Shown here: one piece after another, positions 34,553 to 43,718 of the stretch
Numbering within the stretch: the first letter of the stretch is position 1
Layout of the letters: each line of letters begins with the position of its first letter
Source: CAZCTO01 sp964501725
GTDB taxonomy: Bacteria > Bacillota > Clostridia > Saccharofermentanales > Saccharofermentanaceae
Direction: 5' to 3'
Assembly: GCA_964501725.1 (NCBI GenBank)
Contig: CAZCTO010000010.1
Span: forward strand, 18,422 to 82,421
Length of the DNA: 64,000 bases
Translations under genes and position numbers: made by a program
Notes under the pieces: model-generated
Told to the model about the DNA's origin: nothing
Database searches by the model: none
What the model saw: only the letters and a program-made list of their open reading frames with translations

Positions 34553-34957
34553 ATGATACCGCTACTCGGTTTATTGCTTGGATTGATTGTCGGATTATTC
34601 ATCAGTTTTGATATACCCTCTGCATATTCTCCATATGTTGCGGTGGTCATTCTGGCTATTGTTGATTCGATCCTCGGAGCAATCGTTGCCAATATGAAAA
34701 GCGAATACAGATCACGTCTATTCCTTTCCGGTTTGATTGGTAACAGTATCATTGCCGTTTCGCTTGCTGCGCTCGGAGAACAATTAGACTTGCCGTTGAA
34801 TCTGGCCGCGATCTTTGCTTTTGGAAATCGAATTTTTATCAACTTCTCAAAGATACGCCGTATGCTGCTGGATAAATACGAAAAACGAAAAAAAACGACA
34901 GCTTACGACACCAAAAAGAAGAAGCAATTGCTGCCGAGTGAGGAGGAAAAACTGTAA
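34553..34957 (+). CDS. sbp: Small basic protein (DUF1290)
   Basis: A 134-residue membrane protein with three or four helices and a basic Lys-rich tail. The DUF1290 family gene lies upstream of ftsA/ftsZ in many Bacillota (sbp). It probably has a role at the division site, but the mechanism is unknown. The start has GAGGAGG 7 bases upstream. No ftsA lies between it and ftsZ. Confidence 0.88.
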   Translation: MIPLLGLLLGLIVGLFISFDIPSAYSPYVAVVILAIVDSILGAIVANMKSEYRSRLFLSGLIGNSIIAVSLAALGEQLDLPLNLAAIFAFGNRIFINFSKIRRMLLDKYEKRKKTTAYDTKKKKQLLPSEEEKL

Positions 34958-35092
34958 CAAGAATGAAATAAAAAGAGTGAATTCTATTGCTTGACCACTA
35001 TATTTAGTGTAGAATCAGGTAAAATGACACAATAATCATGGATATTTAAGATCGCCGTGCAATAATTTTGAAACAAACGGAGGATTCGACTC

Positions 35093-36637
35093 ATGTCAGA
35101 TTATAGACTTGGATTTTCAATGGAAGAAGAACCGTTCGCTGCAATTAAGGTCGTTGGTGTTGGTGGCGGCGGGTGTAATGCAGTTGACAGAATGATTGAT
35201 AGTGCCGTTCAAGGCATTGATTTTATTTCAGTAAATACCGATCATCAGGCGCTTGCCCGATCAAAGGCACAGAACCGAATTCAAATCGGCGAGAAAATTA
35301 CCAGAGGTCTTGGCTGCGGAGCCGATCCGGCAGTCGGAGAGAAGTCCGCGGAAGAATCGAAGGATGAAATAGCTCAGGCAATTCGAGGAACAGACATGCT
35401 CTTCATTACCGCAGGCATGGGAGGCGGTACCGGAACCGGAGGTGCTCCTGTGGTTGCGCAAATTGCGAGAGAACTCGGAATTTTGACGGTTGCGGTTGTT
35501 ACGCGTCCTTTCCGTTTTGAAGGGCCAAGACGCTCACAGAACGCAGAGAGAGGAATCAGAGAGATTGAGAAGTATGTTGATTCTCTGATTGTTGTTGCAA
35601 ACGATAAGCTTCTCGAAATTACCGATGAGGACACCTCAATTGATGATGCTTTTAATATGGCTGATCAGGTATTGAAATTTGGTGTTGCCGGCATTTCTGA
35701 CTTGGTTGCAATACCGGGTTTGATCAATCTTGACCTTGCGGATGTACGTCGGGTTATGACCAATGCCGGAGTCTGTCATATGGGTATCGGACGCGCATCC
35801 GGTGAAAACCGTGCTGCAATCGCCGTTAAGCAGGCCATCAGCAGCCCGTTGCTGGATACAACAATCGAAGGCGCTCGCGGCGTGATACTGAACTTCACCG
35901 GCGGAAGAAATATGAAACTTCATGAAATCGATGAGGCGGCTTCTGTGGTTCGGGATGCAGTTGCCGGAGATGCTGATATCATCGTCGGTGCTGTCATAGA
36001 TCCTACTCTCGAAGATGAAATCATGATCACGGTTATTGCCTCGGGCTTTGATCAGACTGACGCCATATCCACTTACAAACCGGCAACATCCACTATATCA
36101 AGAAATAATCCGCCGATCTCATCGGTTCGCGAACCAAACAAAGCGACGGTAGGATCTTCGTCGATTTACAGCAGATCCGATTCGTCATCTGCCGGAACCA
36201 GACAGCCGGATATGCCGCAGTTCCTGTTCGGCGATCCCGAGCAACCGAAGGAAGAACAGCCGATAACCGCTCAGGTAAAGCAATTCCCGCCTGTCGAACC
36301 ATATCGGCCTCAGCAAAACCCATATGGCGCAGCGCCTCAGCCGCAGCAGAGACCTGTCCCTAATAATCCGATTCCGCAGTATGCTCCTCAAGGAGCACCC
36401 AGACAGGGATACCCGCCTCAACAGCAGCAGCAATTTTCACAACCGGGTCCCGGACAGCGCAGTGCGATGCCGCCTCAACCTCGCCCGGATGGAAGACCCC
36501 AGCAGAACGTTGCACCTGTTCGTCCGAACAGACCTTCTGCCCCGGCGCCTCATGAGCAGGATCCTTCCCGTTCAGCGGATAAGAAAAACCGTGTTCTTCC
36601 GTGGTTTCTTACCGACAATGATAATGCGGATGAGTAA
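35093..36637 (+). CDS. ftsZ: Cell division tubulin FtsZ
   Basis: A 514-residue GTPase that forms the Z ring. The GTP signature GGGTGTGGAPVVA lies near residue 107, and VGVGGGGCNAVDRM is at the N-terminus. The globular core ends near residue 320. A long Pro/Gln-rich linker (about 330-495) ends in the C-terminal peptide RVLPWFLTDND, which binds membrane anchors. Since ftsA is absent here, SepF or another anchor is likely. The coding sequence is longer than the usual 350-400 residues because of the linker. Confidence 0.97.
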   Translation: MSDYRLGFSMEEEPFAAIKVVGVGGGGCNAVDRMIDSAVQGIDFISVNTDHQALARSKAQNRIQIGEKITRGLGCGADPAVGEKSAEESKDEIAQAIRGTDMLFITAGMGGGTGTGGAPVVAQIARELGILTVAVVTRPFRFEGPRRSQNAERGIREIEKYVDSLIVVANDKLLEITDEDTSIDDAFNMADQVLKFGVAGISDLVAIPGLINLDLADVRRVMTNAGVCHMGIGRASGENRAAIAVKQAISSPLLDTTIEGARGVILNFTGGRNMKLHEIDEAASVVRDAVAGDADIIVGAVIDPTLEDEIMITVIASGFDQTDAISTYKPATSTISRNNPPISSVREPNKATVGSSSIYSRSDSSSAGTRQPDMPQFLFGDPEQPKEEQPITAQVKQFPPVEPYRPQQNPYGAAPQPQQRPVPNNPIPQYAPQGAPRQGYPPQQQQQFSQPGPGQRSAMPPQPRPDGRPQQNVAPVRPNRPSAPAPHEQDPSRSADKKNRVLPWFLTDNDNADE

Positions 36638-36640
36638 TTT

Positions 36641-37096
36641 ATGAAGTGCCCATTTTGCGGACATGACGAGGATCGGGTAATCGATTCAAGACCCGCCGAA
36701 GAAGGTGCTGCAATAAGGCGACGCAGAGAATGTGTTCGTTGCAGCGCAAGGTTTACGACCTACGAGAAAGTGGAGTCACTCCCTTTTCTTGTGGTGAAGA
36801 AGGACGGGACGCGGGAGCCTTTCAGCCAAGATAAAATGCTGAGCGGGTTACTGAAGGCTTGCGAGAAGAGACCGGTATCCAATGAGCAACTCCTGGAGGT
36901 ATTGGCTTATGTTGAAAGTCATATTCAAGGGGCGGTCAACCGGGAGATTTCATCCCAGGACATCGGTGAACTGGTGATGTCAAAACTTAAGGATATAGAC
37001 GAAGTTTCCTATGTTCGCTTTGCTTCTGTCTATCGTCAGTTTAAGGACGTCAATTCGTTTCTTGAAGAGTTGAATGAAATGCTGGGCAAGAAGTGA
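36641..37096 (+). CDS. nrdR: Ribonucleotide reductase regulator NrdR
   Basis: A 151-residue repressor of ribonucleotide reductase genes. An N-terminal zinc finger (CPFCG, then RRRECVRCSARFTTYE) and an ATP-cone domain (VKKDGTREPFSQDKML) are clear. It follows ftsZ by 3 bases. Spore formers usually have spoIIGA-sigE-sigG in this gap. Confidence 0.96.
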   Translation: MKCPFCGHDEDRVIDSRPAEEGAAIRRRRECVRCSARFTTYEKVESLPFLVVKKDGTREPFSQDKMLSGLLKACEKRPVSNEQLLEVLAYVESHIQGAVNREISSQDIGELVMSKLKDIDEVSYVRFASVYRQFKDVNSFLEELNEMLGKK

Positions 37097-37104
37097 GGTG
37101 GAAC

Positions 37105-37824
37105 ATGAAAAAAGTATTAGTAGTCGATGACGATCCTAATATTGTTGAAGTTTTACGGTTGTATTTTGATAAGGACGGGTTTGCTGTAATCAGCTGTTTA
37201 ACCGGGGAACGAGCCGTTGATACCTTTTTTGCATCAAAACCGGATCTTGTTGTTCTTGATTTGATGCTCCCGGGAAAAGACGGGTATGACATTTGCCGTG
37301 AGATCCGCAAGACTTCAGATGTACCGATTATTATGCTTACCGCAAGAACCGACACACTTGACAAGGTAGTTGGTTTAGAATTGGGCGCGGATGATTATGT
37401 TCAGAAGCCGTTTGAGCCTAAGGAGCTTCTTGCCAGAGTCAAGGCTGTGCTTCGCCGTGTTGAAAAGAGAGATGAAGTCATCCCTGTGCAACCGGTTCCG
37501 GTCGATTCGGGCGAGGTCGTCCAGTATAAGGGACTCATTGTGGATAAAGCCCGTTATGTCGTACTTGTAGATGATCAGGAAATTGAAATGCCCCCCAAGG
37601 AGCTTGAATTGTTGTTTTTCCTTGCATCACATCCCAACAGAGTCTTTACCCGGGAACAACTTCTTGAGAACGTTTGGGGATATGATTTTTATGGAGAGTC
37701 CAGAACTGTCGATGTTCATGTCAAGAGAATTCGTGAAAAGATTGAGGATCCCCGCAAAGACGTTAACTGGCAGATAAAGACCGTCTGGGGGGTCGGGTAC
37801 AAGTTCGAATCTTCGCCGGTGTGA
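37105..37824 (+). CDS. OmpR-family response regulator
   Basis: A 239-residue DNA-binding response regulator. The receiver domain has the acidic pocket Asp8-Asp9 and phospho-acceptor Asp52, with Lys in VQKPF near residue 101. The C-terminal winged helix (ELLFFLASHPNRVFTREQLL, then TVDVHVKRIREKIE) is of the OmpR/PhoB type. ATG 37105 follows GAGGTGG. It is paired with the kinase downstream; the signal is unknown. Confidence 0.93.
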   Translation: MKKVLVVDDDPNIVEVLRLYFDKDGFAVISCLTGERAVDTFFASKPDLVVLDLMLPGKDGYDICREIRKTSDVPIIMLTARTDTLDKVVGLELGADDYVQKPFEPKELLARVKAVLRRVEKRDEVIPVQPVPVDSGEVVQYKGLIVDKARYVVLVDDQEIEMPPKELELLFFLASHPNRVFTREQLLENVWGYDFYGESRTVDVHVKRIREKIEDPRKDVNWQIKTVWGVGYKFESSPV

Positions 37825-37852
37825 GTGTTTTCGCAGGGAGAACGACTTAACA

Positions 37853-39379
37853 ATGACAGAAATCAAGAGAAGTAATTCAGTCTATTTTCGAACAATAATA
37901 TCCCTGACACTAACCACAATTCTTGTATTTGCGGTCTTGTGTTTTGTTTATTATCAGAGAATGTCCAGCTCTATTATTTCTGATGAATTTGACGAACGAT
38001 ATGCGTTTGCAAAAAAACTTGCCTCAGAGTGGGACAAAATAGAGTCTTCCAACGCCAATGAACCGGATTCCGGGACGATTAATACAATAAACTACCTCGA
38101 TTCTTGGGCCCTTGGGAATAACTGCTCGATATGGATTGTCGAGATTAACGGAAAACTGGATGATTCATCAGACATTCCGAAGCAAGTCAGAGCTCAGCTG
38201 GATGAGCGAGGGGATTCGTTCTACCTTCCCGAAAAGTATTTCCCCGGACTTATGGACAGCGCAACGGGCGGAGTTAAAAACAGTTCAAAAAGCAAACTGT
38301 TTGATGATTCATTAAGCACATGGATTACTGCTGCTTACCCGATCAGCGGAGGAAAACAGTATCTTCTGGTTCATGCCTCAGTCAATGTAGAAGAGCAAAC
38401 AGTATGGATGCTGTCAAATGCGCTGGCGTTGCCTATAGGAATCTCATTTGCGATTGCGCTTATTTTATTTTCGTTGATGACAAGGTCGATAGTCCGTCCG
38501 ATACGACTGCTTTCGGATGTAGCGCTTAAAGTAACTCAAGGAGACCTTTCCGCCAGAATACGTTTCCCGGAACTTGAGAAGGAATCTCCGCTTCAGTATG
38601 TAATCGTCGATGAGCTCGCGATGATGATTTCGACTGTGAACGGCATGATAGAACGAATTGAAAGACAGGAATCAGACAGAAGGGTATTTATCTCCAGCAT
38701 CGCGCATGATTTGCGAACACCACTGACGTCTATTAACGGCTTTTTATCAGCGATGCTGGACGGGACGATTCCACCGGAAAAATGCGAACACTATATGCAG
38801 ATCGTCAAAACAGAAGTAGATAGGATACAAAAATTGACGGACACCATGTCTGAGGCATCTGCTCTCGGGCAAGTCAATCATATTCAAATGGAGCCTTTTG
38901 ATATCAATGATTTGATTAAAGAGACTCTGACAAATCTGGAAAAACAGCTCGGAGATAAGAATCTGGGAGTTCAACTTGAGCTTTATGAAGATGAGAAGGG
39001 CGATTTGATCGCTTATGGGGATCGCCAGTCCATTCTTCGGGTGGTATATAATCTTCTGACCAATGCCATCAAGTTTACGCCGGAAGACGGAACCATTGCG
39101 ATTACAACGTACTATGAAGGCGGAGATGACCAGATTTCAGTTTCTGTCGAGGATTCCGGGCCTGGAATATCTCCGGACGAAAGAGGAAGAGTTTTTGACA
39201 GCTTTTACAAAATTGATAAGTCAAGGACGGATACCGGTTCCGGATCCGGTCTTGGACTCTATATTTGCAAAGAGATATTGCGCGCACATGATCAGACCAT
39301 AAAAGTGGACGCGGGGAAAGAATTTGGAGGATCCATTTTTACTTTCACATTGAGTGGTATCCGGAAGTTGGATGAATAA
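37853..39379 (+). CDS. HAMP-domain sensor histidine kinase
   Basis: A 508-residue membrane kinase. Two membrane helices (about 15-35 and 190-215) frame an external sensor domain of about 150 residues of no recognised family. HAMP follows, then HisKA with His285 in SSIAHDLRTPLTS, and HATPase with NLLTNAIKF, DSGPGI and GSGLGLYICKEI. It lies 29 bases after its response regulator, and its stop overlaps the nth start. Confidence 0.92.
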   Translation: MTEIKRSNSVYFRTIISLTLTTILVFAVLCFVYYQRMSSSIISDEFDERYAFAKKLASEWDKIESSNANEPDSGTINTINYLDSWALGNNCSIWIVEINGKLDDSSDIPKQVRAQLDERGDSFYLPEKYFPGLMDSATGGVKNSSKSKLFDDSLSTWITAAYPISGGKQYLLVHASVNVEEQTVWMLSNALALPIGISFAIALILFSLMTRSIVRPIRLLSDVALKVTQGDLSARIRFPELEKESPLQYVIVDELAMMISTVNGMIERIERQESDRRVFISSIAHDLRTPLTSINGFLSAMLDGTIPPEKCEHYMQIVKTEVDRIQKLTDTMSEASALGQVNHIQMEPFDINDLIKETLTNLEKQLGDKNLGVQLELYEDEKGDLIAYGDRQSILRVVYNLLTNAIKFTPEDGTIAITTYYEGGDDQISVSVEDSGPGISPDERGRVFDSFYKIDKSRTDTGSGSGLGLYICKEILRAHDQTIKVDAGKEFGGSIFTFTLSGIRKLDE

Positions 39380-40044
39380 TGCAGGAACAACGTATTATCT
39401 CGAGCATATTGCATTCACTTGAAAAAATGTATCCCAAAGCAGAGTGCTCTCTGGATAATGACGGGGATCCTTTTCATTTGCTTGTGCGAGCAATATTGTC
39501 GGCACAATGCACAGATAAAAAAGTGAATGCGCTAACAAGAACGCTCTTTATCAAATACCCCGGAATGGAAGAGTTTTCTGCTGCCGATGTTTCTGTTCTC
39601 GGTGAAGAAATTAAAAGTTGCGGTCTTTACAGAGCCAAGTCCAAGGCGATTATTTTATCCTCACAGACTCTTCTCCAAAAGTTTAGCGGGCGTATCCCGG
39701 CTACTCTTGTCGATCTTGTGAGCCTTCCCGGAGTCGGCAGAAAAATCGCTAACTTAATGCTCGGTGAGCTCTATGGAATACCTGCAGTCGTCGTGGACAC
39801 ACATTGCGCCCGTGTTGCCAAACGTCTTGGGCTTACTGAAAGTGACAACCCGGCAGTTGTCGAACGGGACCTGATGGCTTGCATTCCGAAAGATAAATGG
39901 ATTACACTGGGACACAGATTCGTTGCACATGGCAGAGCATTGTGTACGGCCAGAAATCCGGATTGCAAATCCTGTGAACTTCGTGAGGTTTGTTTCTATG
40001 CCAGACAGTCGAACGACGTCAAGTCCTCTGAGATCCTCAACTGA
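39379..40044 (+). CDS. nth: Endonuclease III
   Basis: A 221-residue DNA glycosylase/AP lyase that removes oxidised pyrimidines. The helix-hairpin-helix LPGVGRKIANL, the catalytic Asp in VVDTHCARVAKRLG and a 4Fe-4S cluster (C-x6-C-x2-C-x5-C near the C-terminus) are all present. It overlaps the kinase by one base and recG by 47 bases. Confidence 0.96.
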   Translation: MQEQRIISSILHSLEKMYPKAECSLDNDGDPFHLLVRAILSAQCTDKKVNALTRTLFIKYPGMEEFSAADVSVLGEEIKSCGLYRAKSKAIILSSQTLLQKFSGRIPATLVDLVSLPGVGRKIANLMLGELYGIPAVVVDTHCARVAKRLGLTESDNPAVVERDLMACIPKDKWITLGHRFVAHGRALCTARNPDCKSCELREVCFYARQSNDVKSSEILN

Positions 40045-42109
40045 CTTGAATTGTCCCGTAGAGAAAATCTGCCGGGTGTCCCCGAAACGTCTGGATTTGT
40101 TGCATAAACTGGATATCCGCAGTGTATATGATCTGATTTCCTTTTTTCCGCGCGATTATGAAAACTGGTCAGAAATAAGGCTGATTGAATCGCTTGAAGA
40201 CGGAATGGAAGGCGTTTTCTGCGCAATAGTGAGACAGAAACCGAGCCTTCGGCGAACCGGGAAAATGTCAGTTCTCAGAACCGTTCTCGCAGATCGTTCA
40301 GGTGTTATCCGCGCCGTATGGTTTAACCAACCTTATTACCAGGTCAAGCTTGAAAAGGGCCGGACTTTTGTATTCCGCGGAAAAATAAAAAGGGACGGAA
40401 GTGTATTTGAAGTAATTAACCCGGTGTTTCGTGAGAATATTCAGACGGATAAAAAACCGATACTGCCAATCTATTCCATGACAAAGGGACTGGGTCAAGG
40501 AGTTGTTCGGACATTGGTTGAGAAGGCCGTTCCGGAAGCGATTAAAGTGCTTCCCGAGCCCATTCCTTTTGCGATAATGCAAGAAGAAAAGCTTTGTTCG
40601 CCGGCCGATGCATATCGAAAAATACATTTCCCGAATTCCCTCGAAGAAATAGAAGAGGCCAGAAAACGACTGATTTACGAGGAACTTTTTCTGATACTTT
40701 GCGGACTGAAGTGGCTGAAACTCCAAAACGATATACATCATAAAGCAATCTGCATGCAGTTGGACAGAACGAAAAAAGAAGCGATTGATAATATGATCAG
40801 CAGGCTGCCGTTCCGGTTAACGGGGGACCAAGTTAATGTTTGCGATGACATTTTCAGAGACTTGAACTCAAAACAGCCGATGAACAGGCTGATTCAAGGA
40901 GATGTCGGATCCGGAAAAACGATTGTTGCCGCGATCGCCATGTATGCGTGCGCGATTTGCGGACATCAAAGTGTTTTCATGGCACCGACATCCATTTTGG
41001 CGGAACAACACTATCGGACATTGACAAGTTTGTTCTCCAATGCCGGATTCTCAGTGGATCTGATGCTTGGCAGTACAAAGGCATCGGAAAAAGCGAAGAT
41101 CCGGGAGCGCCTTGCATCCGGCGCAACGAAGATCCTTGTCGGGACCCATGCGGTTTTATCTGAAAAAAATGCATATCAATCGCTTGCTTTGATGATTACG
41201 GATGAACAGCACCGTTTTGGTGTGAGGCAGCGTGCGGAAATCTTGTCAAAAAATGATAATGATCTTCATACGTTGGTCATGTCCGCAACGCCAATTCCGA
41301 GAACGTTGGGGTTGATTCTTTATGGTGATCTGGATATTTCGGTCATATCGACAATGCCGACGGGAAGAATACCGATTGAGACCTACACGGCGTCCTCGGC
41401 GGCAAGCGAAAGGATATACGAGATCATCAGAAGACAATTGGAAGCCGGCCGGCAGGTATACTATGTCTGTCCGCTCATTGAATCCGGGAGTGATAACGAG
41501 ACCGGGTTACTTTCGGTTCTTGATTTATATGATTCCTTAAGTAATAAAGTTTTTAAGGAGCGCAGTGTAGGTCTCCTGCACGGTGATCTTAAACCAACAG
41601 AAAAAGAAGTTGTTATGAGAGAATTCGCAGACGGAAAGACGGATATTCTTGTTTCGACTACTGTTATTGAAGTGGGTGTCGATAATCCCAACGCATCCCT
41701 GATGATTATAGAAAATGCTGAAAGATTCGGACTTTCAACACTTCACCAGTTGCGGGGAAGGATCGGGAGAGGTCCTTATCGATCAGTATGCATTCTGAAA
41801 TCGGACAGTGAGGATGAGCTGGCAATAAAACGACTCAAAACCTTATGTGCCACAACGAATGGTTTTGAAATAGCCGAAAAAGATCTTGAGCTGCGCGGGC
41901 CGGGGGATTTTTTCGGGACCAGACAACATGGACTTCCGTCCCTTAAGATCGCAAATCTATATAGAGATTCCAAAACTCTTGAAAAGGTTACCCGTGCCGT
42001 CGAGGATTTGTTTTCGAAAGAAGAATGGATGTCCGGTCAGGAAGCAGACGAAGTATTGAGTGCGTTTAACTATCGGTATGGAAGTGAAATGAGCAGGCCG
42101 TCATTATGA
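39998..42109 (+). CDS. recG: ATP-dependent DNA helicase RecG
   Basis: A 703-residue helicase that remodels stalled replication forks. The N-terminal wedge domain is followed by helicase motifs: GDVGSGKT near residue 305, a DEQH box (ITDEQHRFGVRQR) and SATPIPRTL, then motif VI QLRGRIGRG near 585. ATG 39998 is chosen with GAGG 9 bases upstream, inside nth. The longer frame to 39923 has no ribosome site and would add residues not expected for RecG. Confidence 0.95.
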   Translation: MPDSRTTSSPLRSSTDLNCPVEKICRVSPKRLDLLHKLDIRSVYDLISFFPRDYENWSEIRLIESLEDGMEGVFCAIVRQKPSLRRTGKMSVLRTVLADRSGVIRAVWFNQPYYQVKLEKGRTFVFRGKIKRDGSVFEVINPVFRENIQTDKKPILPIYSMTKGLGQGVVRTLVEKAVPEAIKVLPEPIPFAIMQEEKLCSPADAYRKIHFPNSLEEIEEARKRLIYEELFLILCGLKWLKLQNDIHHKAICMQLDRTKKEAIDNMISRLPFRLTGDQVNVCDDIFRDLNSKQPMNRLIQGDVGSGKTIVAAIAMYACAICGHQSVFMAPTSILAEQHYRTLTSLFSNAGFSVDLMLGSTKASEKAKIRERLASGATKILVGTHAVLSEKNAYQSLALMITDEQHRFGVRQRAEILSKNDNDLHTLVMSATPIPRTLGLILYGDLDISVISTMPTGRIPIETYTASSAASERIYEIIRRQLEAGRQVYYVCPLIESGSDNETGLLSVLDLYDSLSNKVFKERSVGLLHGDLKPTEKEVVMREFADGKTDILVSTTVIEVGVDNPNASLMIIENAERFGLSTLHQLRGRIGRGPYRSVCILKSDSEDELAIKRLKTLCATTNGFEIAEKDLELRGPGDFFGTRQHGLPSLKIANLYRDSKTLEKVTRAVEDLFSKEEWMSGQEADEVLSAFNYRYGSEMSRPSL

Positions 42110-42125
42110 CAATAAGGGGGAAGTC

Positions 42126-42713
42126 ATGCCAAGGGTAATCTCCGGGAAATACAGGGGAATTCAGTTGGATACACTTAAAGGGGACCACACCCGACCGACA
42201 ACGGATAAAGTGAAGGAAGCTTTATTCTCCATCATTCAAAACAGAATTCCTGACGCAATTCTGCTGGACCTGTTTTCGGGAAGCGGGCAGATTGGAATTG
42301 AAGCAATCAGCCGCGGTGCGGCGGAAGCATTTCTTGTCGAGCGGAATCCGAAGGCTGTTGATGTGATGCGCGCAAACATTGATAAAACGCATATCATCTC
42401 GGAAATTTCAGTAATCAGGAAAGATGTTTTTCGAGCGCTTTCGGATTTAGGGGCAGACGGAAAGAAATTCGACATCATTTTTATGGATCCGCCATATAAT
42501 GAGGCTGCCGTGTATGTGAAAAAAGCAGGGAGTCTGATTTCAGAACTGAATCTGCTCCGTGAGGACGGTATATTTGTCTGTGAGCACGCTGCGTGCGATA
42601 ATACAGATGAAAATGTAATGAACTTGACATTGAGCAGACGTTGTAAGTACGGCACGACAATGCTAACATTTTATAACAGATACAATGAATCGGAGGGTAT
42701 TCTCACACAGTGA
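42126..42713 (+). CDS. rsmD: 16S rRNA (G966-N2) methyltransferase
   Basis: A 195-residue SAM-dependent enzyme. MPRVISGKYRGIQL at the start, LDLFSGSGQIGIEAISRG (SAM site) and DIIFMDPPYNEA (DPPY catalytic motif) are diagnostic. It follows recG by 16 bases and overlaps coaD. Confidence 0.95.
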   Translation: MPRVISGKYRGIQLDTLKGDHTRPTTDKVKEALFSIIQNRIPDAILLDLFSGSGQIGIEAISRGAAEAFLVERNPKAVDVMRANIDKTHIISEISVIRKDVFRALSDLGADGKKFDIIFMDPPYNEAAVYVKKAGSLISELNLLREDGIFVCEHAACDNTDENVMNLTLSRRCKYGTTMLTFYNRYNESEGILTQ

Positions 42714-43204
42714 AGACTTACATATTCCCCGGGAGCTTTGATCCGTTTTCTCTCGGACATCTTGATATTGCAAGGAGAGCGGCCAGATTATGTGACCGTC
42801 TTGTTGTTGCGGTGATGAAGAACCGAACCAAAAAACTGGTTTTTTCTTCCGAAGAAAGAGTCAAGATGGCTGGAATATGTCTTAAAGGTATTCCCGGGAT
42901 TGAAGTTATCTCGTACGATTCGCTTCTGGTTGATTTGTATCGTGAAATCGATGCGAATGCCGTCGTTCGCGGGCTTCGCAGCGAATCTGATTTCCGCAAT
43001 GAAGCGGAAATGGCCGCCGCGAACAAATTGCTTTATCCCGGTTGTGATGTAATACTGCTCCCTTGCAGCGCTGATATGGCATTCACAAGTTCGTCGATCA
43101 TTAAGGAAGTCGCATACTTCGGAGGAGACATTTCCCAAATGATTTCTCCTGAAATAGCCGATTTTGTTAAAGCAAAAATTCTTGAAAGGAAGAACGTGGA
43201 TTAA
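42710..43204 (+). CDS. coaD: Phosphopantetheine adenylyltransferase
   Basis: A 164-residue enzyme of coenzyme A synthesis. YIFPGSFDPFSLGHLDI (T/HxGH site), the RGLRSESDFRNE segment and SSSIIKEVA motifs are present. The start is a GTG overlapping the rsmD stop by 4 bases. rsmD-coaD is a widespread pair. Confidence 0.96.
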   Translation: MKTYIFPGSFDPFSLGHLDIARRAARLCDRLVVAVMKNRTKKLVFSSEERVKMAGICLKGIPGIEVISYDSLLVDLYREIDANAVVRGLRSESDFRNEAEMAAANKLLYPGCDVILLPCSADMAFTSSSIIKEVAYFGGDISQMISPEIADFVKAKILERKNVD

Positions 43205-43218
43205 TGGAGGATAACGGT

Positions 43219-43692
43219 ATGCAGGACGGTAATCGGCAAAACAGATCCAGTGAAACAGATCTGTTCGAACTGCTCGATCAGCTTCAGGAAACGCTAACCC
43301 AGGCAAAAGGACTTCCTTTTTCAGATAACTGTATTGTTGACAGACAGGATGTGCTTTATTGGGTGAATCAAATTCGTGAAAACTTGCCCGAAGAAGTGCG
43401 GCAGGCTAGATGGATTGTTGAGCAGAACCGTCAGGTGGTCGCCAGTGCAAGGCAAAAGGCGGAAAGTATTCTCCGCGAGACCGAACAACGCTCGGCGATT
43501 ATGATTGATGAACACGAGATTACGTTGCGTGCCAGGGAAATGGCGCAGGCAACCATCGATCAGGCAAATCAGGCAGCATGGCAAATCCGCGTGGCCTCGA
43601 CTGATTATGCAAGGCAAAGGCTCACAGAGATTGAAAATCAGCTGACTGACATCCTTGTTAAAGTTCAGAAGAACAAAAAGGAGCTCAAGTAG
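43219..43692 (+). CDS. Coiled-coil protein of unknown function downstream of coaD
   Basis: A 157-residue protein that is mostly amphipathic helix. It has a segment similar to ATP synthase b subunit / DivIVA-like coiled coils (QVVASARQKAESIL, then AREMAQATIDQANQAAWQ). Similar proteins follow coaD in clostridia and are often mislabelled as ATPases; no nucleotide-binding motif is seen here. ATG 43219 is chosen because GGAGG lies 8 bases upstream, overlapping the alternative ATG 43204. Confidence 0.72.
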   Translation: MQDGNRQNRSSETDLFELLDQLQETLTQAKGLPFSDNCIVDRQDVLYWVNQIRENLPEEVRQARWIVEQNRQVVASARQKAESILRETEQRSAIMIDEHEITLRAREMAQATIDQANQAAWQIRVASTDYARQRLTEIENQLTDILVKVQKNKKELK

Positions 43693-43718
43693 CTTCTTCA
43701 TGAAAGGAGGCTATTCCG

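Noticed and set aside
34980..35092. Promoter before ftsZ
   Set aside because: TTGACC and several AT-rich hexamers are present, but none has acceptable spacing; not called.
39923..39997. Longer recG start
   Set aside because: It is in the middle of nth without a ribosome site; ATG 39998 has GAGG upstream.
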